Assembly: GCF_001083785.1 (NCBI RefSeq)
Contig: NZ_LAVL01000027.1
Coordinates: forward strand, 1 to 64,000
Length of the DNA stretch: 64,000 bases
Source of the DNA: Nonomuraea sp. SBT364
GTDB lineage: Bacteria; Actinomycetota; Actinomycetes; Streptosporangiales; Streptosporangiaceae
Direction: 5' to 3'
In this document: positions 34,737-43,000 of the stretch, in pieces
Layout of the letters: every line of letters begins with the position of its first letter
Position numbering within the stretch: position 1 is the first letter of the stretch
Notes under the pieces: model-generated
What the model was told of the DNA's origin: nothing
What the model saw: only the letters and a program-made list of their open reading frames with translations
Databases searched by the model: none
Made by a program: the position numbers and the translations under genes

Positions 34737-36149
34737 TTGGACCCGTTCGCGTCCGCGGTGCGGCTGGCCGGTGCGATCCGTGCCCGCGACCTCAGCCCTA
34801 CCGAAGTCGTCACCGCGTACCTGGACAGGATCGGCAGATTCGACCCGGAGCTCAACGCGATCATCTGGCGCGACGACGAGGGCGTCCTGGCCGCCGCCCG
34901 CGCGGCCGAACGGGCGCTGACGTCCGGCGACCGGATCGGGCCGTTCCACGGGGTGCCCCTCCCGGTCAAGGACGTGACCTCGGTCGCCGGACAGCCCAAC
35001 ACCATGGGTTCGCGTGGTGTCTCCGACGCGCCCCGGGCGGTCAGCGACCTGGTCGTCGACCGGCTCCTCGATGCCGGCTTCATCCTCATGGGCAGGTCCA
35101 ACACCGCTGAGATGGGCACGCTCCCCGCCACGGAGAACGCCCGCTACGGACCGACCGCCAACCCGTGGGACCTCACCCGCTCACCCGCGGGGTCGAGCGG
35201 TGGCGCGGCCGCGGCCGTGGCGGCGGGTATGGCCCCCGTCGCGCACGGCAACGACGGCGGCGGCTCGCTGCGCATGCCCGCGTCCGCGTGCGGCCTGGTC
35301 GGCCTGAAGCCCAGCCGCGCACGGATCCCGCAGCGCGTCCAGTCCTGGTGGGAGTACTGCACGACGGAGGGGGTCATCACCCGCCATGTCGAGGACACCG
35401 CCGCCATCCTGGACGCGCTCTGCGCGCCCGATCCGCTCGCCTGGTTCCAGGCACCCGCACCCGGCCGCCCGTACGCGACGGAGCCGGGGCGCCCGGCGGG
35501 CCGGTTGCGCGTCGGCCTGCTCCTCGACGCCCCCACCGCCCTGCCGGTCGATCCCGAGTGCGTCAGTGCCGCCCTGGCCGCCGCCGCCCTGCTGGAGGAA
35601 CTGGGCCACGACGTCTTCCCCGTCACGCCCTTCCTCCTCAGCCCGCGAGGCGCGCACGCCTACGTGGAGACGGTCATCCCCACGTCCCTCCACGTGCATC
35701 CCTTCGACGACCCCCGACTGGCCGAGCCGTACAACCGGCACCGATGGGAGCGGGTACGCGACATCGACGCCGGCCGGTACGCGCAGGCCGTGGCGCTGCT
35801 GCAGACCGAATCGCGGCAGGTGGTCGCGCAGTGGCGGCGCGACTTCGACGTCCTGCTGACGCCCACCATGGCCGCCCCGCCCCCGCGCCTGGGCGCCGTG
35901 CGCGAGGACGCCAACCGGCATCCCGGGACCGCGATGCCCAGCGCCCTGGCCATGGTCTCCTTCACCACGGTGGCCAGCGTCACCGGCCTGCCGGCGATCA
36001 GCCTGCCCGTGCACACCGCGGCCGACGGGCTGCCCATCGGCGCGCAACTGATCGGCGCGCCGTTCGACGAGGCCACGCTGATCCGCCTGGCCGCCGCCCT
36101 GGAAGAGCTGACCGGCTGGCCGGCCGCGCGCCCACCCCGCTACAGCTGA
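34737..36149 (+). CDS. Amidase-signature family hydrolase
   Basis: A 470-residue amidase. TTG 34737 is chosen because GGGAGG (34725-34730) lies six bases upstream. The Ser-cisSer-Lys catalytic triad is intact: Lys in GVPLPVKDVTS, cis-Ser in HGNDGGGSLRMPAS and nucleophile Ser in SPAGSSGGAAAAV. The C-terminal part has the family ending LPAISLPVHTAADGLPIGAQ. The family hydrolyses amides, including indole acetamide and glutamyl-tRNA; no GatB or GatC gene is adjacent, so this is a free-standing catabolic amidase. It stands between two unrelated units. Confidence 0.93.
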   Translation: MDPFASAVRLAGAIRARDLSPTEVVTAYLDRIGRFDPELNAIIWRDDEGVLAAARAAERALTSGDRIGPFHGVPLPVKDVTSVAGQPNTMGSRGVSDAPRAVSDLVVDRLLDAGFILMGRSNTAEMGTLPATENARYGPTANPWDLTRSPAGSSGGAAAAVAAGMAPVAHGNDGGGSLRMPASACGLVGLKPSRARIPQRVQSWWEYCTTEGVITRHVEDTAAILDALCAPDPLAWFQAPAPGRPYATEPGRPAGRLRVGLLLDAPTALPVDPECVSAALAAAALLEELGHDVFPVTPFLLSPRGAHAYVETVIPTSLHVHPFDDPRLAEPYNRHRWERVRDIDAGRYAQAVALLQTESRQVVAQWRRDFDVLLTPTMAAPPPRLGAVREDANRHPGTAMPSALAMVSFTTVASVTGLPAISLPVHTAADGLPIGAQLIGAPFDEATLIRLAAALEELTGWPAARPPRYS

Positions 36150-36294
36150 GCGGCTCGCCCACTACCTACGTGCACGTACCCGGAACAGGTAGTTTCCCGG
36201 TTATCCCCGCTGACCCCGCGGCCGACGATGGAGATGTGAGCGATCCGTTCGGGGCTCCGAAGCCCGCTCACCGCCATCTGAGGGGGAGGACGGC

Positions 36295-36717
36295 ATGAAC
36301 ATCTCCGAGTGCGCGACAATGTGCCGGGGCAGTGAGGATCGGCGACACCGGTCGTGGCGTTTCCCGCCCGCCGTCGCCTCCGTGCCGACCGCGCGGCACC
36401 GCGTGGGCGCGCAGGCGCGCGGATGGGGATTCGGCGACGGCTCCACCGCCGAATTGCTGGTCACCGAGGTCGTCGCCAACGCGGTCGCCTTCACGGCCGA
36501 ACCGGTGCACGTGCGGATGAGCGACGCGGCCGGCGTGCTGCGGCTGGAGGTCGAGGAGCACTCCTCGCCCGAGCCGCTGCCCGCGGCCCGGCTGTCCGGG
36601 CCCGACGAGGAAGGCGGGCGCGGCCTGTTCCTGCTGGAGGCGCTGTCGTGCGACTGGGGCGTGGACTACACGACCACGGGCAAGATCGTCTGGTTCGAGC
36701 TGGCCGGGGAGGCATAG
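36295..36717 (+). CDS. RsbW-like ATP-binding protein (HATPase_c_2)
   Basis: A 140-residue protein. The N-box helix reads TAELLVTEVVANAVAF, and the G1/G2-like region reads DEEGGRGLFLLEAL. This is the minimal GHKL ATPase fold of the SpoIIAB/RsbW class widespread in streptomycete-like genomes, where it binds anti-anti-sigma or regulatory proteins rather than phosphorylating DNA-bound factors. The N-terminal 20 residues (with two Cys) are unusual. No sigma-factor gene is adjacent. It converges on the LuxR-type gene with a 16-bp gap. Confidence 0.82.
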   Translation: MNISECATMCRGSEDRRHRSWRFPPAVASVPTARHRVGAQARGWGFGDGSTAELLVTEVVANAVAFTAEPVHVRMSDAAGVLRLEVEEHSSPEPLPAARLSGPDEEGGRGLFLLEALSCDWGVDYTTTGKIVWFELAGEA

Positions 36718-36733
36718 CACGGCGATGACCGGC

Positions 36734-39100
36734 CTATTCATCGCCCGGTGCCGCGACCTGGTCGAAGTACCATGCGGCGATCTGGGTGCGCGAGGTGAAG
36801 CCGAGCTTGGTCAGGATGTGTTCCACGTGCCCCTCCGCCGTGCGGGGCGAGATGACCAGGCGGGCGGCGATCTCCTTGTTCCGCACTCCTTGCGCGATGA
36901 GGCGGGCCACCTCGAGCTCGCGCGGGGTCAGTTCGGCCGTCCCGGCGCGCGGCCGGGCGGCCTCGTCGCGACCGGCCGTGGGCGACGGCTCCGGTTCTTG
37001 CAGCGCGTACGCGACCGCCTCGTCGACGTCGAGAGCGGCTCCCTGCTCGAAGGCCGCCGCGAATGCCGTCCCGCCCATTCTGGTGCGCAGCGTCGCCTCC
37101 CACTGCTCGTGCTCGTCGGCGTAGGCCCGGAACCCCGGCAGCGACAGCCCCAGGATCCGCCGGATGGAGGCCGCCGCGCCGAGCAGGCGCGCGGCCTGCT
37201 CGTCACGTCCGTGCGCGGCTGTCGCCCAGGCCAGGGATTCGATGGCCCAGGCGGCGCCGTAGCGGTAGCCGATGGAGCGGCCGATGCGGATGCTCGCGAG
37301 AAAGAGCTCGGCAGCCCGCTCCGTCTCCCCCGCCAGCCAGCGCTCCATGCCGCTGACCCACACCCCCATGGACATCTCGCCCTGCGCCCCCGCGTCCTCG
37401 GCCGTCTGCCGGCATCGGGCGGCGAACTCGGCCGCTCGCGGATCCCTGCCGAAGACGGCCGCCAGGGCCAGGTAGAAGTCGCCCAGGAAGGGCCACTGCA
37501 GCACGTCGTCCGCGACGGCGCCGCCCGCGTTCTCGTACCACTCGACGCTCTGCTCCAACTGGCTGACCGCGTCGTCGTAGTCGCCGAGCAGCAACGCGAG
37601 CCGGCCCGACAGGAACTTGACCATCGCCTGCTCGCCCCGGTCCCGCCGGTCGCCGGCCAGCGCACGGCATTCGCCGATCAGCGGTTCCGCCGCGCCGATC
37701 TCCCCCTGCATCAGGGCGAACAGCGCCTGCGTCGCCAGCGCCCGGAACCGGGCCGGGTCCGCGCCCGGCATCAACGGGATGGCCCGGTCGAGCCAGTAGC
37801 GGGCCTCGCTGAAGCCGCCGGAATAGACCCAGTAGCCGTAGAGCCTCGTGATGATCTTCAAGCCCGCTTCCGTGCGGGCGGGATCGGCCAGGGCGTGGTC
37901 GAGCGCCACCCGGAAGTTCGGCATCTCGCGCACCACACTGGTGTAGGAATCCACCTGCGCCGGGGTGAACCAGCTCGCGCGGATCCGCTCGGCCAGTCGC
38001 CGGTAATGATCGAGATGGCGGCGCCGCACGTCCGTCCGCGGCTCGCTCGCGGCCAGGCGCTCCGCGCCGTACTGGCGCAACAGCTCCAGCATGCCGTAGC
38101 GAGCTCGCGGGCCGATGTTGTCGTGCGTCAGGACGGACTTGTCGATGAGCGCCGCGAGCAGCGGCAGCAGGTCCTCGCGGGCCAGGCCGTCGCCCGAGCA
38201 CACCTCCTCGGCCGCGTCGAGGTCGAAGCCGCCGGCGAAGACCGTGAGGCGTTGCCAGAGCGTCTGCTCGGCAGGCGAGCACAACTCGAAGCTCCAGGCG
38301 ACCGCCGCACGCAAGGTCTGGTGCCGGGGCACGGCCGTCCGGTATCCCGGGGTGAGGGCGCCGAGGTGGTCGCCGAGCCTGTCGATGATCTGGTGGAGTG
38401 ACAGGACACGCAACTGCACCGCCGCCAGCTCGATGGCCAACGGGATGCCGTCGATGAGCCGGCACAGCCGTGCCACGCCGCCGTAGTCGTCACCCTGGCA
38501 GAAGCGCGGATCGATGGTCCGGGCACGTTCCAGGAACAGGGTCACCGCTTCGTACCGGCCCGCGTCCTCGGCTGTCAGGCGCCGGTCGTGCGGCGGCAGC
38601 GACAACGGCGGCACCACGTAGCGCACCTCGGCGGGGACGCCGAGCACCTCGCGGCTGGTCGCGAGGAGGCGCACCTCCGGGACCGCCCGGAGCAACTCCT
38701 CGGCGAAGACGGCGCACGCGTCGATGAGGTGCTCGCAGTTGTCCAGCACGATCAGCGTCCGCTTGTCCCGGACATGGTCGATCAGCGTCTCCAGGGAGGA
38801 GCGCGACGCCTTGTCATGGACGCCGAGGGCTTCGGCCACCGCGCGGTCCAACAGCCTGGAGTCCTGCAGGGTGGCCAGGTGGACGATCCACACGCCGTCG
38901 GAGAAGGCGCGGCGCAACTTGGCCGCCACGTGGAGCGCCAGGCGCGTCTTGCCCACCCCTCCGGGCCCCGTGAGCGTCAGCAACCGCGTGGAAGCCAGCA
39001 GCCGCCTGATGTCGGCCGCCTCCTGCCGACGCCCGACGATCTCCTCGCAGCCGGCCGGGAGGTTGCCCTCCGCCCGCCTCGACGCCGTGATCGGAGCCAC
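36734..39100 (-). CDS. Large ATP-binding LuxR-family transcriptional regulator
   Basis: A 788-residue protein starting GTG 39100 (VAPITASRRAEG). It has an NB-ARC-like ATPase near residues 40-330 with Walker A LTGPGGVGKTRLALHV, Walker B RTLIVLDNCEHL and the sensor-like RLLATSREVLG. A long TPR-type helical region follows, then a C-terminal LuxR helix-turn-helix (LTPRELEVARLIAQG; VISPRTAEGHVEHIL). This is the STAND/AfsR-like pattern in which ligand and ATP binding relieve autoinhibition. The nearest genes (HATPase, small membrane protein) give no target; role unknown. Confidence 0.93.
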   Translation of the reverse strand: MAPITASRRAEGNLPAGCEEIVGRRQEAADIRRLLASTRLLTLTGPGGVGKTRLALHVAAKLRRAFSDGVWIVHLATLQDSRLLDRAVAEALGVHDKASRSSLETLIDHVRDKRTLIVLDNCEHLIDACAVFAEELLRAVPEVRLLATSREVLGVPAEVRYVVPPLSLPPHDRRLTAEDAGRYEAVTLFLERARTIDPRFCQGDDYGGVARLCRLIDGIPLAIELAAVQLRVLSLHQIIDRLGDHLGALTPGYRTAVPRHQTLRAAVAWSFELCSPAEQTLWQRLTVFAGGFDLDAAEEVCSGDGLAREDLLPLLAALIDKSVLTHDNIGPRARYGMLELLRQYGAERLAASEPRTDVRRRHLDHYRRLAERIRASWFTPAQVDSYTSVVREMPNFRVALDHALADPARTEAGLKIITRLYGYWVYSGGFSEARYWLDRAIPLMPGADPARFRALATQALFALMQGEIGAAEPLIGECRALAGDRRDRGEQAMVKFLSGRLALLLGDYDDAVSQLEQSVEWYENAGGAVADDVLQWPFLGDFYLALAAVFGRDPRAAEFAARCRQTAEDAGAQGEMSMGVWVSGMERWLAGETERAAELFLASIRIGRSIGYRYGAAWAIESLAWATAAHGRDEQAARLLGAAASIRRILGLSLPGFRAYADEHEQWEATLRTRMGGTAFAAAFEQGAALDVDEAVAYALQEPEPSPTAGRDEAARPRAGTAELTPRELEVARLIAQGVRNKEIAARLVISPRTAEGHVEHILTKLGFTSRTQIAAWYFDQVAAPGDE

Positions 39101-39121
39101 ACTTCATGCTATCAACGCAGC

Positions 39122-39340
39122 TCAGGTGAACGAGGTGACGACCGCCCGGTGCCTGTCAGACGCCAGGGGATCGGCCCCCTCCCGGGGCCGCCACGCACCT
39201 CGCAACGGCTCGTAGGTGCCCCAATAGGTCATCCGGTCGCCCGGCGGGTAGAAGAACGCGAGGAAGGCGGCGCCGGTGAGCAGGACGACCACGAAACAGT
39301 GGACGAGCAGCTCGCTCATCAGCGTTTTGTACACCCTCAT
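39122..39340 (-). CDS. Short membrane protein resembling part of cytochrome b (QcrB)
   Basis: A 72-residue protein, MRVYKTLMSELLVHCFVVVL, with one hydrophobic helix followed by FLAFFYPPGDRMTYWGTYEPLRG. That helix-plus-loop pattern matches the stretch after helix A of actinobacterial cytochrome b subunits. The remaining residues (WRPREGADPLASDRH) do not continue that match. It is either a decayed QcrB-like fragment or an independent small membrane protein. It lies between the helicase and the LuxR-type gene on the same strand. Family assignment is an inference from pattern recall. Confidence 0.5.
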   Translation of the reverse strand: MRVYKTLMSELLVHCFVVVLLTGAAFLAFFYPPGDRMTYWGTYEPLRGAWRPREGADPLASDRHRAVVTSFT

Positions 39341-39376
39341 GCGGCGTAGTCCTGTTCCGCCGGGCGGTGGGCGCTG

Positions 39377-40810
39377 CTAGCGGAATCGCCGGCCGTTGCG
39401 TCCCGGGCGACGGTTCGCCGCCGCCGGCGGCGGCGTGATGGTCACGGGGATCCCGGAGGGAGCCTGGGCGCCCGTGATGCGCTGCAGCTCGGCCTCGCCC
39501 GAGCGGACCTGGCTGGTCTGCGGGACGATCCCGGCGTCGGCCATCAGGCGGCTCATGTCACGGCGCTGGTTGGGCAGCACCAGCGTGACGACGCTGCCGG
39601 ACTCGCCGGCGCGGGCGGTGCGGCCGCCCCGGTGCAGGTAGTCCTTGTGGTCGCTCGGCGGGTCGACGTTGACGACGAGGTCGAGGTTGTCGACGTGGAT
39701 GCCGCGGGCCGCGACGTTGGTCGCCACCAGCACCGTGACGTGGCCGGTCTTGAACTGGGCGAGGGTACGGGTGCGCTGGGGCTGGGACTTGCCCCCGTGG
39801 AGCGCGGCAGCACGTACGCCGCTGTTCAGGAGGTGTTCGGTGAGCCGGTCCACGGCGTGCTTGGTGTCCAGGAACATGATCACCCGGCCGTCGCGGGCGG
39901 CGATCTCCACCGTGGTGGCCTGCTTGTCGGCGCCTTGGACGTGAAGCACGTGGTGCTCCATCGTGGTGACCGCGCCGGCCGAGGGGTCGACCGAGTGGAC
40001 CACCGGGTCGGTCAGATAACGGCGGACCAGCAGGTCGACGTTGCGGTCCAGAGTCGCGGAGAACAGCATCCGCTGGCCCTCCGGGCGCACCTGGTCGAGC
40101 AGGTGGGTGATCTGCGGCATGAAGCCCATGTCGGCCATCTGGTCGGCCTCGTCCAGGACGGTGATACCGACCTGGTCCAGGCTGCAGTCACCACGCTCGA
40201 TGAGGTCCCTGAGCCGACCCGGGGTCGCGACGACGACCTCGGCGCCGATGCGCAGCGCGTTGGCCTGCTTGCCGATCGACATGCCGCCGACCACGGTGGC
40301 CAGCCGCAGCTTCAGAGATCGCGCGTACGGGGTGAGCGCGTCGGTGACCTGCTGGGCCAGTTCGCGGGTGGGAACGAGGATCAGCGCAAGCGGCTGCCGC
40401 GATCGGGCACGCCGGCCGGAGATGCGGGCCAGCAGGGCCAGGCCGAAGGCGAGCGTCTTGCCCGACCCGGTGCGCCCCCGGCCCAGGACGTCGCGGCCGG
40501 CCAGGGAGTTCGGCAGCGTGGCCGCCTGGATCGGGAACGGCTCGTTCATGCCCGAGCTGGTGAGCACCTCAAGCAGCGCGGACGGCATGCTCAGTTCGGC
40601 GAAGGTCGCGGCCGCGGGCAGGCCCGGCGTGACGGTGACCGGGAGGGCGAACTCCCCCTGGGGCGCGGCGGGACGCCGCCCGTAGCCACCGGAACGGCCG
40701 GGGGCGGCTGAACGGCCCGGCTTCGGCGAGCCGAATCGGCCGCCCCGGCCGGCGGAGCCGCCCGTACGGGTGGAGGTGTAGCGGTCGTGCGTGCGAGTCG
40801 AACGGTTCAT
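39377..40810 (-). CDS. DEAD-box RNA helicase
   Basis: A 477-residue helicase. A Gly/Arg-rich N-terminal tail (about 50 residues) precedes motif Q (PFPIQAATLPN), motif I (GRTGSGKT), PTRELAQQ, GG, TPGRL, motif II VLDEADQM, motif III SAT, then the second RecA domain with FLDTKHAVD, VATNVAARGIHVDNLDLV and HRGGRTARAG. It unwinds structured RNA; in actinobacteria such helicases often rise in the cold. A cold-shock gene lies 335 bp upstream on the same strand but a strong terminator separates them. An AAGGAAGG ribosome-binding site precedes ATG 40810. Confidence 0.95.
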   Translation of the reverse strand: MNRSTRTHDRYTSTRTGGSAGRGGRFGSPKPGRSAAPGRSGGYGRRPAAPQGEFALPVTVTPGLPAAATFAELSMPSALLEVLTSSGMNEPFPIQAATLPNSLAGRDVLGRGRTGSGKTLAFGLALLARISGRRARSRQPLALILVPTRELAQQVTDALTPYARSLKLRLATVVGGMSIGKQANALRIGAEVVVATPGRLRDLIERGDCSLDQVGITVLDEADQMADMGFMPQITHLLDQVRPEGQRMLFSATLDRNVDLLVRRYLTDPVVHSVDPSAGAVTTMEHHVLHVQGADKQATTVEIAARDGRVIMFLDTKHAVDRLTEHLLNSGVRAAALHGGKSQPQRTRTLAQFKTGHVTVLVATNVAARGIHVDNLDLVVNVDPPSDHKDYLHRGGRTARAGESGSVVTLVLPNQRRDMSRLMADAGIVPQTSQVRSGEAELQRITGAQAPSGIPVTITPPPAAANRRPGRNGRRFR

Positions 40811-41094
40811 GCAGAACCTTCCTTGATGCGGCGCGTATCAAGTGATCCTCGGCACTGTGAGCGGCACAAGAATTGCGAGTACGGGCCGGAGAAAAGACGG
40901 GGCCGAGCCGGCGGAAACAGGCTGACCTCATGCGTCGAAATGGTCGGCGTTCTCCGGGAAGAACGGCGGCTGCGCGATACCGGGGCCAGAGAACTGGAGC
41001 TCATCGTGGCGCATCCGGTTGGCGGCGAAAGAGTAGATATGTTGCTTTCGCGGTTTGTGACGTCGTCACGGCGCTTGGGTCCATAAAGCAACGC
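40811..41094. other. Non-coding upstream region of the helicase gene
   Basis: About 284 bp with no supported coding frame, upstream of the DEAD-box gene and just past the csp terminator. It should hold the helicase promoter and 5' leader; I identified no specific box. Confidence 0.5.
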
Positions 41095-41128
41095 GCTGGG
41101 GCCCGCACCCTATGGCGCGGGCCCCAGC
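41095..41128 (-). terminator. Rho-independent-type terminator of csp gene
   Basis: On the minus strand a 12-bp stem (GCTGGGGCCCGC paired with GCGGGCCCCAGC) with a 10-nt loop begins 18 bp after the csp stop and is followed by a TTGCTTTATG stretch. It should stop most csp transcripts before the helicase gene. Confidence 0.8.
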
Positions 41129-41145
41129 TGCGTGGTGCGTCAGTG

Positions 41146-41349
41146 TCAGGCAGGAACGATGTTCTCCGCCTGCGGGCCCTTCTGGCCCTGGGTGACGTCG
41201 AAGCTCACCTTCTGGCCTTCCTGGAGCTCGCGGTAGCCCTGGGCGGCGATGTTCGAGTAGTGGGCGAAGACGTCAGCGCCGCCGCCGTCCTGCTCGATGA
41301 AGCCGAAACCCTTTTCCGCGTTGAACCACTTCACAGTGCCAGTAGCCAT
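41146..41349 (-). CDS. Cold-shock protein (CspA family)
   Basis: A 67-residue CSD protein, [20 protein letters not shown], with RNP1 (KGFGFI) and RNP2 (DVFAHYSNI, a V-F-A-H-Y variant of V-F-V-H-F). The GGAG at 41357-41360 fixes the start. It is a single OB-fold that binds single-stranded nucleic acids and acts as an RNA chaperone. A leader of roughly 170 nt with hairpins precedes it, typical of cold-regulated csp mRNA. Confidence 0.97.
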   Translation of the reverse strand: MATGTVKWFNAEKGFGFIEQDGGGADVFAHYSNIAAQGYRELQEGQKVSFDVTQGQKGPQAENIVPA

Positions 41350-41380
41350 TTTGCATCTCCTTCGGGGCAGTGCCCGTAAA

Positions 41381-41397
41381 GCTCGCACCGTGCGAGC
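41381..41397 (-). promoter_or_regulatory. Hairpin in csp 5' leader
   Basis: GCTCGCAC-C-GTGCGAGC is a perfect inverted repeat in the transcribed leader of the csp gene, 32-48 nt before the start codon. It could form a stable hairpin close to the ribosome-binding site. A weaker GGGC/GCCC pair lies between it and the GGAG. Confidence 0.55.
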
Positions 41398-41522
41398 CTC
41401 GCGTCGCCGCGATGATTACCCCGTCCGGAAAGCACCGGCAATACAAAAGTGCCACCACCGGCACAGGACGCCGGCGAGGGCACTTGAAGTTTTCGGGAAC
41501 CACAACTGCAACTGACAACAAC

Positions 41523-41531
41523 AGTATCACA
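41523..41531 (-). promoter_or_regulatory. Extended -10 promoter of csp gene
   Basis: On the minus strand the sequence TGTGATACT (41531 down to 41523) is an extended -10 element (TG-N-GATACT). It predicts a transcript start near 41515 and a 5' leader of about 165 nt. No good -35 is evident, as expected when an extended -10 is used. Confidence 0.4.
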
Positions 41532-41602
41532 GTTCGGGTTTGCCGGAAAATGAGGGCGGCATTTCGTCGGCTACGCCACAAAACCTTACCGCGCGTCGCA
41601 CC

Positions 41603-41630
41603 AATATCTGCATCTGCGACAGCAGATATT
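41603..41630. repeat. Perfect inverted repeat, possible operator
   Basis: AATATCTGC (41603-41611) and GCAGATATT (41622-41630) are perfect 9-bp arms around a 10-bp spacer, about 75-100 bp upstream of the csp promoter. It lies in an A/T-rich patch and could be an operator or the trace of a small element. Confidence 0.5.
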
Positions 41631-41729
41631 CACCTCTGCGCGTTCTTCTCCGCGCGCCCCGGCAGCACGGGAGGCCCCCGGGCCCAGGCCACGCGAGGGT
41701 GGTTGACGCCGGGCCCCACTACCGTATAG

Positions 41730-41741
41730 AACCAAATGGTT
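41730..41741. promoter_or_regulatory. Candidate ArsR-type operator
   Basis: AACCA-AA-TGGTT is a palindrome 27-38 bp before the ArsR-like remnant at 41768. ArsR regulators of SRPBCC cassettes commonly bind an A-A-C-C-A...T-G-G-T-T type site at this position; assignment is inferred. Confidence 0.45.
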
Positions 41742-41767
41742 ATTGAACTTAGAGGTCATGGACGAGC

Positions 41768-41832
41768 GTGCTCGACGACACCTTCGCCGCCCTCGCGGAT
41801 CCGACGCGCCGGGCTCATCTCCCGGGGCCGGG
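41768..41832 (+). pseudogene. ArsR-family regulator, N-terminal remnant
   Basis: From GTG 41768 the frame reads LDDTFAALADPTRRAHL, which matches the N-terminus of ArsR-type regulators (usually ...ALADPTRRAIL). After about 18 residues the similarity stops and the sequence runs into the start region of the TIGR03086 gene. The helix-turn-helix is missing. This looks like a deletion remnant of the regulator normally paired with an SRPBCC gene. Confidence 0.6.
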
Positions 41833-41893
41833 AACGCGCAACGGCGACCCTGCCGGCTGGAGGCGGGCCCGCTCAAGGATGCAGAGGCCAACG

Positions 41894-42487
41894 ATGAGTG
41901 AGATCACCGACCGCTACCGGCGGCGCGCGGACGCCTTCGATCGCAAGGTCGCCGCCACACGCCCCGACCAGTGGGACAACCCGTCCCCGTGCGAGAAATG
42001 GACTGCCCGGGACGTGGTGCGGCACATCATCGACATGCACCACGTGATACTGCGCCAGATCGACCGCACGATCGGCGCCGCGCCGTCCGTGGAGGAGGAT
42101 CCGCTCGCCGCGTTCCGTTCCGCGCGGGCCGACATCGAAGCGGTGCTGGACGATCCTTCGCTGGCGAGCGTCGAGTGCGAGACGCCCACCGGCAGGATGA
42201 CGGCCGAGGAGCACATCGACCAGGTCCCCAGCGCCGATCTTCCGCTGCACGGATGGGACCTCGCCCGAGCCACGGGCCAGGACGACACCATGGACCCCGC
42301 CGACGTGGAATACCACTGGTCGGCCCTCGCCGCGCTGCCCGTGGACCTGCTGGAGAAGTTCCGCATACCCGGTGCGTTCGGTCCGGGCGTGGAGGTGTTC
42401 GGCCCGGAGGTGCGGGTCGGGGAGGACGCCTCGCCGCAGGACCGGCTGCTCGGCTTCATCGGCCGCGATCCGCGGTGGTCCGCGTGA
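41894..42487 (+). CDS. TIGR03086/DinB-like protein (maleylpyruvate-isomerase fold)
   Basis: A 197-residue helical protein, MSEITDRYRRRADAFDRKVA. ATG 41894 has AGAGG six bases upstream, better than ATG 41879. The family motifs NPSPCEKWTARDVVRHIIDMH (key W-T-A-R-D-V-V-x-H-I) and LPLHGWDLARATGQD are present, with metal-ligand histidines His at the H-I-I-D-M-H and L-H-G-W positions. Such proteins bind a metal and often use mycothiol; here the function is unknown. Flanked on both sides by broken genes of an ArsR/SRPBCC cassette, it is the only intact member. Confidence 0.83.
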   Translation: MSEITDRYRRRADAFDRKVAATRPDQWDNPSPCEKWTARDVVRHIIDMHHVILRQIDRTIGAAPSVEEDPLAAFRSARADIEAVLDDPSLASVECETPTGRMTAEEHIDQVPSADLPLHGWDLARATGQDDTMDPADVEYHWSALAALPVDLLEKFRIPGAFGPGVEVFGPEVRVGEDASPQDRLLGFIGRDPRWSA

Positions 42488-42905
42488 CGGCCGGGGTCAC
42501 CGTGGTGACGCTGCGGGTCTTCGCGGCCCCTCGCCGGCTGGTCCTCGACGCCTGGACCAAGCCCTCACCGCTGGTCGAGTGATACGGCGCGCACGGCTGG
42601 AACCTGGTCGCGGCCAAGGTCGCCTCGCGTCGGCGGCACGTGGCGCTTCGCCTGGAACGGGCCGGGCGGCGCCTCGATGGCCTCCGGCGGCCTCTACCGG
42701 GAGTTCGAGCCGCCCGCCCGCCTCGCTCGCACGGAGTCCTTCGACGGCCCTTGGCACCCGGACGAGTCGCCGGTCAGCCATGATTTCGCCGGACAGGCCG
42801 ACGCCGGCCACCCGCGATCTCGTCGTCTCCTCCCCCGTGGCCCGAGGTGCGGCGGAGGGCTTCGACCGGCTGGACGCGCCGCTTTCCCGGCCGCGTACAC
42901 CCTGA
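42484..42905 (+). pseudogene. SRPBCC (AHSA1-like) gene relic with stop and frameshift
   Basis: Starts GTGA-coupled to the TIGR03086 gene. The first frame reads TLRVFAAPRRLVLDAWTKP, the typical AHSA1-like N-terminus, then meets TGA at 42580-42582 where a Trp (TGG) is expected before YGAHGWNLVA. About 40 bases later the frame shifts, and the remainder continues as VGGTWRFAWNGPGGASMASG, REFEPPARLARTESFDGPWH and finally SSPVARGAAEGFDRLD. One nonsense change plus at least one indel make it non-functional. Confidence 0.75.
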
Positions 42906-43000
42906 GGCGGGCCGCGGGGAGAAGGGGATCAGGAGCCGCGGGGGTCGGGAAAATCCGATCCAGCGCAGCAGGATCATCCGGGCGGCTCATCGGTTTCGTG

